Assembly: GCA_021234155.1 (NCBI GenBank)
Contig: JAJEKV010000751.1
Coordinates: forward strand, 33,416-97,415
Reading direction: 5' to 3'
DNA length: 64,000 bases
From: Isoetes taiwanensis
Lineage: Eukaryota > Streptophyta > Lycopodiopsida > Isoetales > Isoetaceae
In this document: one piece after another, positions 12,173 to 22,152 of the stretch
How the letters are laid out: each line of letters opens with the position of its first letter
How positions within the stretch are numbered: position 1 is the first letter of the stretch
Notes under the pieces: generated by a model
The model's input: the letters and a program-made list of their open reading frames with translations, nothing else
What the model was told of the DNA's origin: nothing
Database searches by the model: none
Translations under genes and position numbers: made by a program

Positions 12173-13197
12173 TCGCATCGATCCGAGACATCGGATCGCC
12201 ATTCTAGAATGGGACGAGCATGCATGTCATGCATGCATGCGGGCGGCGCATGCCCGTTTTTGGGTTGGGAGTTCGCTATTTCAGGTAGCGTTTACGCATC
12301 CACGTCTCATCGGCGCTTCCTCTTCTCGTGATACCTTATTTCTCTTTGAATTGTTTCCGAGGGGGGAGGGGCTTCTTCTGCCTTGTTTATGGTGGCGTAT
12401 CTTTCTTGCTATCCTTCTTGGCCTTTGGCCCGCGTCTGTGACCTCGTCCTTGATCCTAGTTTGTAAGGAAGTTCTCTACGGTAGTCGGGCGCTTTGTTGG
12501 TTTCTGCGAGTCCCATTCTAGAATCGCATCGATCGAGACATCGGATCGCCATTCTAGAATGGGACGAGCATGCATGTCATGCATGCATGCGGGCGGCGAT
12601 GCGGATTTTGGGTTGGGAGTTCGCTATTTGGTGGCGTTTACATCCACGTCTCATCGGCGCTTCCTCTTCTCTCAGCAGTACCTTATTCTCTTTGAACCCA
12701 CCCTCCCCCCCTTCTTTGTTTATTGTACAAGTTCTGTTTATCATGTTTTTCCACCCATTTGGGTGATGCTTTTCCACCATTTGGGTGATGCTATTCTCCG
12801 GTATGTTTCTCGTTTGTTGTGTTGGTGATGTGCGGTGCGGGTTGGCGGCGGCATCCGTTTCGACTTCTCCATGCGGGGTTTTGGGGAGCAATTCTATGCC
12901 TTTACGTTTGTCTAAGCCCCTTCTTAGAAGGCTTATCACTAGGGTTTTTCCTCGAAAACCCAGAAGGGCGAGGTTTTTAATCCGGTGATAAGCTTTCGGC
13001 AGGTACATCAGCCACTCATCTATTAGCATTGTATTTGTTTTGGGGTCCAAATGATATAATTGGATTTTCCCTTTATTTTTCGTGGGTAGTTCGCATGTGT
13101 GCGGCTACCCACTGTCCACCATTGTAGAAAATCTGCTGAGATGAATGAGAAGCCTATGCGGGCGCTTTGTTGGTTTCTTGCGAGTCCCATTCTAGAA
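12173..13197. mobile_element. Inserted element with ATTCTAGAATGGGAC ends and two tandem copies
   Basis: It interrupts the repeat between AACTAT and ATATTTGCAG, a join that is continuous in other copies of the unit. The left part has ATTCTAGAATGGGACGAG and the right end CGAGTCCCATTCTAGAAT, an inverted repeat. The left-end block (CGCATCGATC through CATGCATGCATGCGGGCGGC) recurs at about 12523, directly after a copy of the right-end sequence, so there are two tandem copies: about 350 bp and about 675 bp. Flanking duplication, if any, is at most 2 bp (AT or TA) and ambiguous. Open frames here (157 aa minus, 119 aa plus) show no known domain. Confidence 0.6.
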
Positions 13198-13790
13198 TAT
13201 ATTTGCAGATTCTACATCTTAATTTAGCACTCCATGCACATTATACCATTGTATAAACTGCCAGGCATAGCGTTAAAGTAATCATTGATTATCTGCTATA
13301 CACATGTTGTCTTGGTAAACTATATATTTGCAGATTCTACATCTTAATTTAGCACTCCATGCACATTATACCATTGTATAAACTGCCAGGCATAGCGTTA
13401 AAGTAATCATTGATTATCTGCTATTGTTTTGTCAATGTTTTTGCATTGAACTTTGTAAGTGGTAGTCTTGGTTTTGTTTGGTTTTGGTAGTCAATGTAAA
13501 GCAGGTTGTGCACTATTGCAATACATGATATAATTATCTCTCGCCGCAAAAACAGTATGAGAATTTGGCTTCTGAAGCATTTAGCCTTTCTTCATTTTGT
13601 TTTTAATTCAATGTTGGCACCAAGCTCCAAAAAGCTTCCGGTTATCCCACTAACAATAACCAACGAATGAACCATTAATTTATGCAACCATTAGCTTTGC
13701 TAGCACATTTTTTTATTATCTTTGGGGTTGCTTCTTTTCAAGTTTGCTCTACTTTTAACACCAACTCCAAATGCCCAATAAAATACTAAT
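13198..13790 (+). repeat. End of the tandem array plus flank, duplicated at 15326-15917
   Basis: After the insertion the repeat resumes with ATATTTGCAGATTCTAC. A piece of about 119 bp is itself in two copies (13198 and 13317). It continues into unique flank (GGTTTTGGTAGTCAATGTAAAG, split here only for naming, then an AAGCTTCCGG stretch) up to AAATACTAAT at 13790. The same order, including the short internal duplication, recurs at 15326-15917, so the flank was copied together with the array end. Confidence 0.8.
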
Positions 13791-13829
13791 CTTCTTTATT
13801 ATTTTGGGAGGGCTTTGATGTGTGTGCCA

Positions 13830-13863
13830 GGAACGCCGCATGTAACGCCGCATGCGGCGTTCC
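13830..13863. other. GC-rich hairpin with 13-bp arms
   Basis: GGAACGCCGCATG and CATGCGGCGTTCC are perfect complements separated by TAACGCCG. Directly downstream CCCTGCGGGATC occurs twice. The surroundings are AT-rich, so the patch stands out. Confidence 0.7.
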
Positions 13864-14880
13864 CTTCATCTTGCTGGCCCCCTGCGGGATCGAAGTTCCC
13901 CCCTGCGGGATCCCAGTTCGACGAAATCAAGTGCAAGTTTGAAATGGCCCACCAGCATTCAATGAGAAAATCTAGAGCCAAGGAAGAATTCGGATGGCTT
14001 GGTTCTATACGAAATTTATGCTCAGGTTTCTCCCCGTCTCATTTGGCGCCCATCTAATTTATCTGATTTGGTGCCCATGCACTCAGCTGTGTCGGCTTGG
14101 AAACGGAGTAGAGAACCAGCGGATCTGCGGGTATACACAGCTTTGAAACGACTTTGATGGTGCTAAAAAACTAACTCAGTAACATTTTTTCTCAAGATTT
14201 TCTATTCTGATCTTGCTTCTGGAGCCGAGCTTGGAAGGTTTATCATTACTTTCATTTGATCATTTGTGCTTGAGCTGCGTAAGATAGTGCTAGAAAACTA
14301 ACGATTACATTTTTTTTTCTGAGGATTTCCAGGATTCAAAGCTTCCGTTTTGTTCTTCTCTTGCTTCTGCAAATACGAAATAATCAAATTACTACGCATG
14401 TTCTTCTGCGATTCAAATTGGTAAGATAATTTTGCATCAGTTCAGAAATGACTGTTTTGATCATGTTGCTTATTTGGAAAATATTTGGGCATAAGTTGGA
14501 GTTGCTGCAGCTTGGCATCCAGTCGTACATCTGATTGAAAGCTACCCAATACAATATCTGACATCCAGTTCATACATCCAGTCATACAATATCTGACAAA
14601 AATTATGCTGACAGAAATTCTGGTAATATGTTTATGCCTCTTCTCTTTCTTAGTGTTGGAGTAATTCTTTTACAAGAAAACGTGCATGTAAAAAAGACTG
14701 TACCAGTTTGTTTGTTGTAGATAATTCCATTCAGGAAGATTATTTTCAATGAGGTCTCAATTACACTCGAACATACATGTCAATAATATCATGCAGCATA
14801 CCCAGTTACTCTGACAAGCTATGCACATCAAAATCTAAAGGAAAAGCCCCTTTCATAGCTACAACAACAAGCCTCAAAGC
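13864..14880. other. Unassigned intergenic sequence
   Basis: No coding signal is seen. A short motif pair (GGTGCTAAAAAACTAACTCAG near 14160, in part, and AGTGCTAGAAAACTAACGAT near 14287) and direct repeats of CATCCAGT near 14516-14590 are the only structure noticed. Confidence 0.35.
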
Positions 14881-15325
14881 ATCATTGCATTGTACCCAGA
14901 AACTTCACCAGTAGATTGAAGCTTGCAAAGTTAGATTGATATATATTGCGTGTTAATGTACTTGCGCTTCATGACCAATTTGATTGCAGTTATGCAAATC
15001 TTTACAATGTACATGGAGTCTAGCGAAGCATCTTTTGTTGCAGAAAAGTCATTATGATTATGCAGGACTTTTCAGATTTTTTATGCCAAAACTTATGGTA
15101 CATTGTGTTGAAAAATTCTGTTTGCCAAATTATTTGACACGCTCAGAAAAGTAATGTTCCAATTGTGCTAGGTTGGAAATATCATTGAGAGTTGTTAAGC
15201 AAATTGATGTTTCCTACATGTAGGAAGATGTTGACTCTCGAAACTATGAGAATCTCAGAAAATGTATCATACGAAGCTTCAATTGGTTGTAGATTTAGAG
15301 AACACATGTTGTCTTGGTAAACTAT
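14881..15325 (+). repeat. Fifth, partial copy of the 1.17-kb unit
   Basis: It begins inside the unit at ATCATTGCATTGTACCCAG and runs through CCTACATGTAGGAAGATGTTG into the duplicated flank at 15326. It is separated from the main array by about 1.1 kb of unrelated sequence, so it belongs to a second, duplicated array end. Confidence 0.8.
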
Positions 15326-15917
15326 ATATTTGCAGATTCTACATCTTAATTTAGCACTCCATGCACATTATACCATTGTATAAACTGCCAGGCATAGCGT
15401 TAAAGTAATCATTGATTATCTGCTATACACATGTTGTCTTGGTAAACTATATATTTGCAGATTCTACATCTTAATTTAGCACTCCATGCACATTATACCA
15501 TTGAATAAACTGCCAGGCATAGCGTTAAAGTAATCATTGATTATCTGCTATTGTTTTGTCAATGTTTTTGCATTGAACTTTGTAAGTGGTAGTCTTGGTT
15601 TTGTTTGGTTTTGGTAGTCAATGTAAAGCAGGTTGTGCACTATTGCAATACATGATATAATTATCTCGCCGTAAAAAGCGATTATGAGAATTTGGCTTCA
15701 GAAGCATTTAGCCTTTCTTGATTTTGTTTTTAATTCAATGTTGGCACCAAGCTCCAAAAAGCTTCCGGTTATCCCACTAACAATAACCAACGAATGAACC
15801 ATTAATTTATGCAACCATTAGCTTTGCTAGCACATTTTTTTATTATCTTTGGGGTTGCTTCTTTTCAAGTTTGCTCTACTTTTAACACCAACTCCAAATG
15901 CCCAATAAAATACTAAT
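15326..15917 (+). repeat. Second copy of the array end and flank
   Basis: It matches 13198-13790 through AAATACTAAT at 15917, with differences such as CGCAAAAACAGTATGAG versus CGTAAAAAGCGATTATGAG, again at a CAG site. Sequence after 15917 no longer matches. Confidence 0.8.
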
Positions 15918-16223
15918 GTATATGGTATTTTAAGAGCCACCAAACATTTATATGCCTTTTATATGGAATATCTTTTCTACGAAAGCCTAGCAACCAGTCA
16001 CCCGAGGTTGCTCACCAGCTTCCGTTAAGAGTAAGCAAACATGGAAGACATTAAGAAGCTTCCCAGCCTCTGTTAAGGGTAAGTGAGGATGGAAGACATT
16101 AAGAAACTTTGTCAATGCATCAAGCTGTTCTAGGCTCAGGAACATGTATGCAGAGGCTTGGGCAAATTGGAAAGCAAGGTAGAGACTGAATGAAAGGATT
16201 GCATTTACAAATCCTCAACATAT

Positions 16224-16251
16224 GCCCAGCAACGCTGGGCACTGTTACTAG
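16224..16251 (+). mobile_element. Helitron-like 3' end
   Basis: GCCCAGC, AAC, GCTGGGC forms a 7-bp-arm hairpin, followed 7 bases later by CTAG and then T. A short hairpin upstream of CTRR before a T is the classical Helitron 3' terminus. Near-identical ends occur at 21212-21239 (plus) and 36953-36983 (minus). The 5' end of this copy was not located, and no Rep/helicase coding is visible, so it would be non-autonomous. Confidence 0.55.
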
Positions 16252-16383
16252 TTAAAAATAAGTTCTTGCTAGGCAAGTCGCGACTACTACAATGCCTTAT
16301 CGAGGTAAGCGATTGAAAGAGACAAATCAGATGGGGAAAAAAATTAGCATCAAATTCAACCTTAAGGAACGGACAACCAAACA

Positions 16384-17475
16384 GAAAACATGAAAAACAC
16401 CGTGTTCATATTTTAACACTTCCATCCACTCACCGGTGAGAGCCAGCGAGACTACATTCACATAATTGTCCGACCAACTCCTTACAAAGGACCGTCCTTT
16501 TTTTAGACATTCTTAAGAATGGCAAGGGAAAAAATTTACCATTCAATAGAAAAGCTTAGGAAAAAGTTGCCCTTCAATAGAATGGCCATGATTAAAAAAA
16601 AAAAAATTATTGCTTACATTATATATTTTTCTGTTTATACTTTAGACTTTTATTTGTTATTATTCTTGATCAAAACAAACAACATATGATATTCAAATTT
16701 TTTTCCAATCTCCTCCTCAACAAATGCATTTATTAAAATTGGCTAATTGGCGAGACAAGTAAATGCGAAAAAAACAATAGATTAGTAAGAATTTTGTCTG
16801 TCCTTATTTCCTTTTCTTTCTCGCCCAGCGGCGAGTTTCTTCATCTACATGCAATTTGATATGCAGTTTGATCTGAATCCGACCAATTTGTCTAATCAAG
16901 CTTCAGAGCCCAGTCAACACAGAGGAATTTCGAGGCATGTCGTCTCTTGAACATATTTATTTTCATTTTTGAATGGACAACTCTGGTTTTTTGCAAAAAG
17001 ATTTTTGATTTTCAACGGCAAATTGCACATATGTTTTTTCCCTTTTTTCTTGCATTGACAATGGCAATATGTCAATGTGAAATATATTAATATTACTAAG
17101 ACTATGAGTTATTTTTTGGATCCTTTTTTGTAGTTATATTTATTAAAAGCTAAAATATATTATCCATAATTTCGATGTTTTTTCCTTTTCTTCGTTTGGG
17201 TCCAGAGGCACTGCAGTTGATCTCCTAGAATACATTCTATTCTATTCTTATAATTTTTATATTTTAAGCTTTGAATGTCTTTCAAAAACTTCGACATGCA
17301 AAAGAATGGCAGGCCAAAAATTTGCCCTTCAAATTGAATGGCACGTTGAAAAGTTGCCCTTCAAAAAATACTAGGGGTCCCATTCAAATTTAAGGCTTGT
17401 CAGTAAACCCATGTGGAAACGGCAGGTAAAACGTGTGGAATCTGCTCTAGACTAAATAAATCGGGAAGAACATAA
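16384..17475 (+). repeat. Copy of the receptor-kinase 5' region, split by about 0.9 kb
   Basis: CACCGTGTTCATATTTTAAC through CCTTACAAAGGACCGTCC (to about 16505) and then CAGTAAACCCATGTGGAAAC through AAATAAATCGGGAAGAACAT (17400-17475) match 21290-21490, directly upstream of the kinase start. In between lies about 890 bp of AT-rich sequence whose ends both contain AAGAATGGCA and TTGCCCTTCAA motifs, probably an insertion. After 17480 the copy diverges, so no kinase coding follows. Confidence 0.6.
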
Positions 17476-18925
17476 TAATGCTCTCAAGGCATTCTCATCA
17501 ACAGCATGATTGAATTTTCCTTTCTTTTCATTATGAATCGGCAAGCAATTCTCAGGTATTTGCAAACGAAATGTACATAAGTTCATGCTACATTCCCTCA
17601 AAGGCTCTGCACAAAAGACTAACATCAAAATACAAACCTGAATTTGAAACTACAGATCTAAAACTGAAATTGTAGAAATAAATCAAGCATGCAACCAAAT
17701 ACTTGATTGAACTTGAGTTAAATGTAAAATTCCAAACCTCTATTCTCCATCTTTCAGTGCTTGGAGTGTTTCTCATAGAATACTCATTGCATTTTTGTAT
17801 CGGGAAGGGGAGCTGGAGTGAGATACACTTTGCTATCAACCCCTCCAAAGTTCGTTTTTGGATATGCGGCAATCCACAAATTTGAAAATCTCCATCTGCC
17901 TCCAATCTCCATGGCGCCATCGGACTCATCATTATTCGGTCGAATCGATTTCGGTCGAATCGATTTCTCTACGTAGTATTAACTAAAAGCCAAAAACAAA
18001 AAAAAAAAAAAACAAAAAATACACCTCATACCTAATTAAATATAAAAGACAAATAGTGGGCAGCTTTCCTCCTGCCCTATAACCCCCGGGCAAATGTATT
18101 AATTTAACTTTAACTTACTCTAACTATGCTGACTCAGCTTAACCTTATGAGGTGATTTTGTAACCCCAAAAAAACTCTAATGCTCCGACCAAGGTGACAT
18201 TAAATCACAAAATCAAACTATAATAGCAAATGCTTCAATGTACCAGGAGTGAACACATGCATGTAAAGACTCACCAACACAAACCAACAGATATTAGAAG
18301 GTTACCGTTTGACAGAAGAAAAATCTTGCTTGAATCTTGTTCTGCATGCTCTTAGCAATAAAAAGTGCATGCACAGTAATTTTGACAGCAATTATGTCAA
18401 AAATGCATAGTTGGAAAAGCTGGATTGGTCTTGAATGCCAAAGACATCGTTGTGTGCTGTATGCTTCATATAATTCTGGGAGCTCGCAGGCACTATAAAG
18501 GTACAAAAGAAATACCAACAATCACTATATTTTTGCAAAGTTTAACATGTTGCAATCAAGCAATTACCAATGCCGAGAAGGAGTATTAGAAAATACATCA
18601 CGTTTCTTCATATTGATAAGATGAGCAAGGAACACTCCAACAGTGTAGAGCAGAGCAGACCCACGCATTGCACAATGCTTCAACAAGGGATTAAAGGGGT
18701 CTGGTCACGTATCAAATCCTCATAGCTGAACAATGTTAGCAACTATAAAGGAAATTCTTACTTGAAGAGCAATCATATCTGCATCCCAAATTGCTGTTAC
18801 ATGCTATATGATAGCAATGATGTTATTATATATACTCATACGCTACTATCATCAAGCCAAACCATAGCACCTCAGGAGTGAAAATTTCTAATAGCCATGA
18901 GATTATCATCCTTCCTAATATAAGG
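17476..18925. other. Unassigned region with possible exon remnants on the minus strand
   Basis: Two minus-strand open stretches look more protein-like than random: 17932 to about 17740 (MAPWRLEADGDFQICGLPHI...) and about 18500-18410 (ELPELYEAYSTQRCLWHSRP). Neither is recognised and no splice structure could be fixed. A 16-base direct repeat, CGGTCGAATCGATTTC, occurs twice at 17938-17967. The rest is AT-rich. Confidence 0.25.
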
Positions 18926-19262
18926 CAGTTACATTTTTCTGCTCGCCTCTAATATCTTCCTTACAAATTAGGAGAGCATGACACATTGCATTGAGGCATT
19001 TATGGTATTAATTTCAGATTTGAGGCATTTATGAGCATTTATGGCGGAGGGAGATATGAGCATTATCATAGAATGACACGTTGCATTCATCGCATTACAT
19101 TTTTGTGTTCGCACGTAATTTCTTCCTTAAAAATTAGGAGAGCATGACACGTTGCATTGAGGCATTTATGGCATTAATTTCAGATTTGAGGCATTTATGA
19201 GCATTTATGGCGGAGGAAGATATGAGCATGACCATAGAATGACACGTTGCATTCATCGCATT
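18926..19262 (+). repeat. Two tandem copies of a 168-bp unit
   Basis: The unit runs from TTACATTTTT through TTAGGAGAGCATGACAC, GAGGCATTTATGAGCATTTA and AGAATGACACGTTGCATTCA. The second copy starts about 168 bp after the first and leads into the minisatellite. Copies differ by scattered substitutions. Confidence 0.8.
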
Positions 19263-19655
19263 TATGGCAGATTTGTGCACTTTGCATTTATTGCGGCCAT
19301 TAATACACTTTGCATTTATTGTGGCCATTAATACGCTTTGAATTTATTGCGAATTATCAAAGCACGACATGTGTGCTCTTTGCATTTATTGTGGCCATTA
19401 ATACCTTTTGCATTTATTGTGGCCATTAATACGCTTTGCATTTATTGTGCCATTAATACGCTTTGCATTTATTTGAATTATCAAAGCACGACATGTGTGC
19501 ACTTTGCATTTATTGCGGCTATTAATACCCTTTGCATTTATTGCGGCCATTAATATGCTTTGCATTTATTGCGGCCATTAATACGCTTTGCATTTATTGT
19601 GAATTATCAAAGCACGACATGTGTGCACTTTGCATTTATTGCGGCCATTGGCAAA
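19255..19655 (+). repeat. Minisatellite of about 27-28 bp with higher-order structure
   Basis: The unit CTTTGCATTTATTGCGGCCATTAATACG (named in two parts: CTTTGCATTTATTG and CGGCCATTAATACG) repeats about a dozen times. A longer spacer, GAATTATCAAAGCACGACAT, interrupts it at about 19349, 19472 and 19602, so two or three units plus the spacer form a higher-order repeat of about 125 bp. Open frames through it only reflect the repeat. Confidence 0.85.
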
Positions 19656-19839
19656 TTTGTTAGAAGATATGAATCCCAATATATATAGAATCTTAATGAT
19701 ATCCATTTTAGGATAATTATGGATATGAAATATATATCGAATGATATTAATGATTACATGCGAGTTGTGATATAGGCACTTGGCATAAATATAGCCCTAG
19801 ATTAGTCATGTGTGTCGATCATCCAACAAAACTCCATCT

Positions 19840-19848
19840 TATAAATAG
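19840..19848 (+). promoter_or_regulatory. TATA box candidate
   Basis: TATAAATAG followed by AAGG, about 30 bases before a pyrimidine-purine start region (GACGCATTGAGAGC near 19868). It lies 80 bases before the candidate gene at 19928. The sequence from TGTTAGAAGATATG (19660) onward could instead be an LTR, in which case this would be its promoter. Confidence 0.4.
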
Positions 19849-19927
19849 AAGGCCTTCTTATTGTCTCGACGCATTGAGAGCACTTGAAGAGCTATTGTGA
19901 GCGCTTCTCTTCTGCTTCACTAATTGC

Positions 19928-20312
19928 ATGCAAGGTAAATATTCTCCCATTTTGTTACATTGCTAAAGCTTGGATTGTTTAATATGAAACTAGCATTTTT
20001 CTTTTAATCTTGGCGTATCGCGTATGTGGATTCTATCGTTGTGTGAAATTGTAGCTTAACGTTTGAGTTGATTTGCAATTATATTTTGATTTGCGAGAGA
20101 TGGCATGAGATGAAAAAGACTACATTATTGAGCTGAATCTAGATGATTTTTATGGATGGTGGATGGCGCCTTTGGTAACTCACCGGCCTTTGTGTCGAGA
20201 TGCTGTATTGGAGTTCCTTTTGGATTTATTTCGTAATTTATATTATTCGCAAAAATATCATTCTAGTGATGATGAGGCATCTTCAGTTCTGCAAATTGAT
20301 AATTCTACTTGA
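19928..20312 (+). CDS. Candidate two-exon small gene (69 aa), function unknown
   Basis: Exon 1 would be ATGCAAG at 19928-19934 followed by a good 5' splice site (GTAAAT). Exon 2 would start at 20110 after GCATGAG and stay open to the TGA at 20310-20312. The open stretch has strong coding character: DYIIELNLDDFYGWWMAP, then CRDAVLEFLLDLFRNLYYSQ and an acidic tail (SSDDEASS). Without splicing, the nearest ATG (20100) meets a stop at codon 3. The proposed acceptor lacks a pyrimidine tract, so the splice is uncertain; an error at the TGA is an alternative. A TATA box lies 80 bases upstream. I do not recognise the protein. Confidence 0.35.
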
Positions 20313-20532
20313 TGTTTGTTTGTGAACACATGAACCTTCAATAACAAAAAGTATTGACCAACTTTTTAAAAGACTAAGCTAAATATTGTACTTTGTAATT
20401 TCTAAATTAGAGTTAGAATGTAAGATCTTACGAAGTTGCTTCACATCAATCTAGAATCACTTGGCCATTGCAGAAGAGAATGTTGGACGTTAACTGGGGT
20501 CCAACTGCACAGTTTTGAAAAAGAGAAATGTT

Positions 20533-20554
20533 CGCGGCGGCCTTGGCCGCCGCG
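20533..20554. other. Near-perfect GC-only palindrome
   Basis: CGCGGCGGCC, TT, GGCCGCCGCG: ten-base arms of pure G+C around two T, in AT-rich sequence, extended one pair by flanking T and A. No gene is adjacent. Confidence 0.7.
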
Positions 20555-21200
20555 ATAAATTTCTTGTATACATAAAGTAGCATGGACTACATGGAAAGTA
20601 CTGAAATTTTTCAACCATGGAAAGTACTAAAAACTTTCATCCATCAATTCAGATGTAAATCAAATTCTGGAATCCAATCAATATTGCTATGGCCGATATG
20701 ATGATAACCAGAAACATCAGCTTTGTTAGTCACCGAATCTGCAAGTAACCATCATCACATGCCAGTAACCATGATCCCATGCCGAGAATACTGTGAATTC
20801 GTGGTTGCCAGTGGATTACAAATATGTGGATTACTTAGAAGCATTGCGCCAAAAGCTCAATTTGCAAAGCTGTTGTTTGCACCGAAAAATAAAAATAGGT
20901 AAGAAATAATGAGGCTGAGAAAGCACTGCAAATTGTAACACATTGATTAAATCCAAAAATGGCCCAAATCGGCCAAGAGGAGGAGAAAATCGATATGTTT
21001 TTGTTTGAACTGCCGGTTTGCCAGTTTTTACACTGGCCGCCCAGCAACGCTGGCGACCGTCAGTTTACAAGAAATAGTAAGTTTGGAGCAATATCTAGTA
21101 TATCTTAGGCATATTCTAGCATATACTTAGAATATGTCGGAAACCCACGTGAGCGAGCGAGGGTTTGCCCCCTAGAGGCAACCCAAAAAAAGGAGGGGGT
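20555..21200. other. Unassigned sequence, probably interior of a non-autonomous Helitron-like element
   Basis: It contains tandem short repeats (CATGGAAAGTACTGAAA / CATGGAAAGTACTAAAA near 20590-20640; AGTAACCATCATCACATGCC / AGTAACCATGATCCCATGCC near 20744-20780) and a hairpin GCCAGTTTTTACACTGGC near 21020, followed by CCCAGCAACGCTGG. No coding sequence is recognised. The Helitron-like end at 21239 lies downstream. Confidence 0.3.
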
Positions 21201-21211
21201 GGCTACATGTA

Positions 21212-21239
21212 CCCAAACAAAGTTGGGCACCATTACTAG
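21212..21239 (+). mobile_element. Helitron-like 3' end, second example
   Basis: CCCAA and TTGGG form a short stem, followed by GCACCATTACTAG and then T, closely matching GCACTGTTACTAG at 16239-16251. CTAG ends at 21239. The stem is weaker than in the other copies. Confidence 0.5.
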
Positions 21240-21289
21240 TATTGAGTATTGAACAAGATTATCTTGTGTTCTTCAATTTTTTTTTTTTC

Positions 21290-21521
21290 TTTGTGTTCAT
21301 ATTTTAACACTTCCATCCACTCATGCCGGTGAGATATTAGAGGATAGCCAGCGAGACTACATACATTCACATAATTGTCCGACCAACTCCTTACAAAGGA
21401 CCGTTCTTTTCTCAGTAAACCCATGTGGAAACGGCAGGTAAAACGTGTGGAATCTGCTCTAGATTAAATAAATCGGGAAGAACATAATAATGCTCACGCT
21501 TCAATCCAAACACTTGTGCAA
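21290..21521 (+). promoter_or_regulatory. 5' region of the receptor-kinase gene, present in four places
   Basis: The stretch with ATAATTGTCCGACCAACTCC, CCCATGTGGAAACGGCAGG and CTAGATTAAATAAATCGGG lies immediately upstream of the kinase ATG. Related copies are at 3965-4075, 16450-17475 and, minus strand, 45713-45850. Only this copy and the minus-strand one are followed by kinase coding sequence. It probably contains the promoter and leader, but no core promoter element is certain. Confidence 0.5.
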
Positions 21522-22152
21522 ATGTTGTGGCCACTATGCCTCCTTTGTATGGGATTAGTTTCTACTTCAGCAGCGGGATATATGAGCACCCTTGCAACCA
21601 TGTGGGGATCAACTACTCCCAATAATTCATATGCTCTTTGTGCAATCCAGGCTTGCAGTGCCAGATAAAATGCTATGGCACTTTTCGGTCAAGAATAACG
21701 CTCGGGCATTAAGCGGCGTGGGATTCCGGAGCATCTCAGGAGGTGGTCGCTTCTCTTGTGGCCTCACTTATGCAGATCGAAACCCGGTTTGTTGGGGAGA
21801 TGATCCAGAAGCAATATACCGACTCCTTCAAAAACATTAGCTATTCAAACTTAAATGCAGGGAATGGCATGCTTGTGCGTTAGAGCAGATGGATCAGGCT
21901 CGCTTGATTGTTGGGGAATAATTATTACAACCAATTGACGCCCCTAAAGAGCCGTTCACATCTCTGTTACTTGTGGTAACCGTTTTACTTGTGGTCTAAG
22001 CGTAAACACAAGCAAAACTGCTGTCTATTGGGGAACTATGTTCGAAAATGTTAGCGCTCCTAATATTACGTATCCCCGGGGCTGAATCTGATTGCCATTT
22101 ATCTTTGGATTTCAGAACATGTGTGGAATTGAGAAAGGTACTAGGCAAACAC
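21522..22152 (+). pseudogene. CRINKLY4/ACR4-like receptor kinase, N-terminal half
   Basis: The start is placed at 21522: MLWPLCLLCMGLVSTSAAGY reads as a signal peptide, followed by STLATMWGS, matching the start of the CRINKLY4 extracellular domain. The repeat domain follows in another frame: GFRSISGGGRFSCGLTYADR then NPVCWG; later ADGSGSLDCWGNNYYNQL, RFTCGLSVN and FGFQNMCGIEKGTRQT. These are CRINKLY4 seven-bladed repeats (ISxGxxxxCGL ... CWG). Several frame changes occur, often next to CTG/CAG or G/C runs, so part of the damage may be sequence error. The frame stops at 22152 because a Copia element is inserted; it resumes at 26814 with QCWGLNDYNQ. In the family the protein is a membrane kinase for epidermal and stem-cell signalling. 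Confidence 0.8.

Noticed and set aside
12577-13050. 157-codon minus-strand open frame
   Set aside because: It lies inside a small inserted element, runs across its repeated left end and has no recognisable domain; the plus strand is equally open.
18926-19655. CRISPR-like regular repeats
   Set aside because: Units are contiguous with no unique spacers, in a eukaryotic genome; this is a minisatellite.
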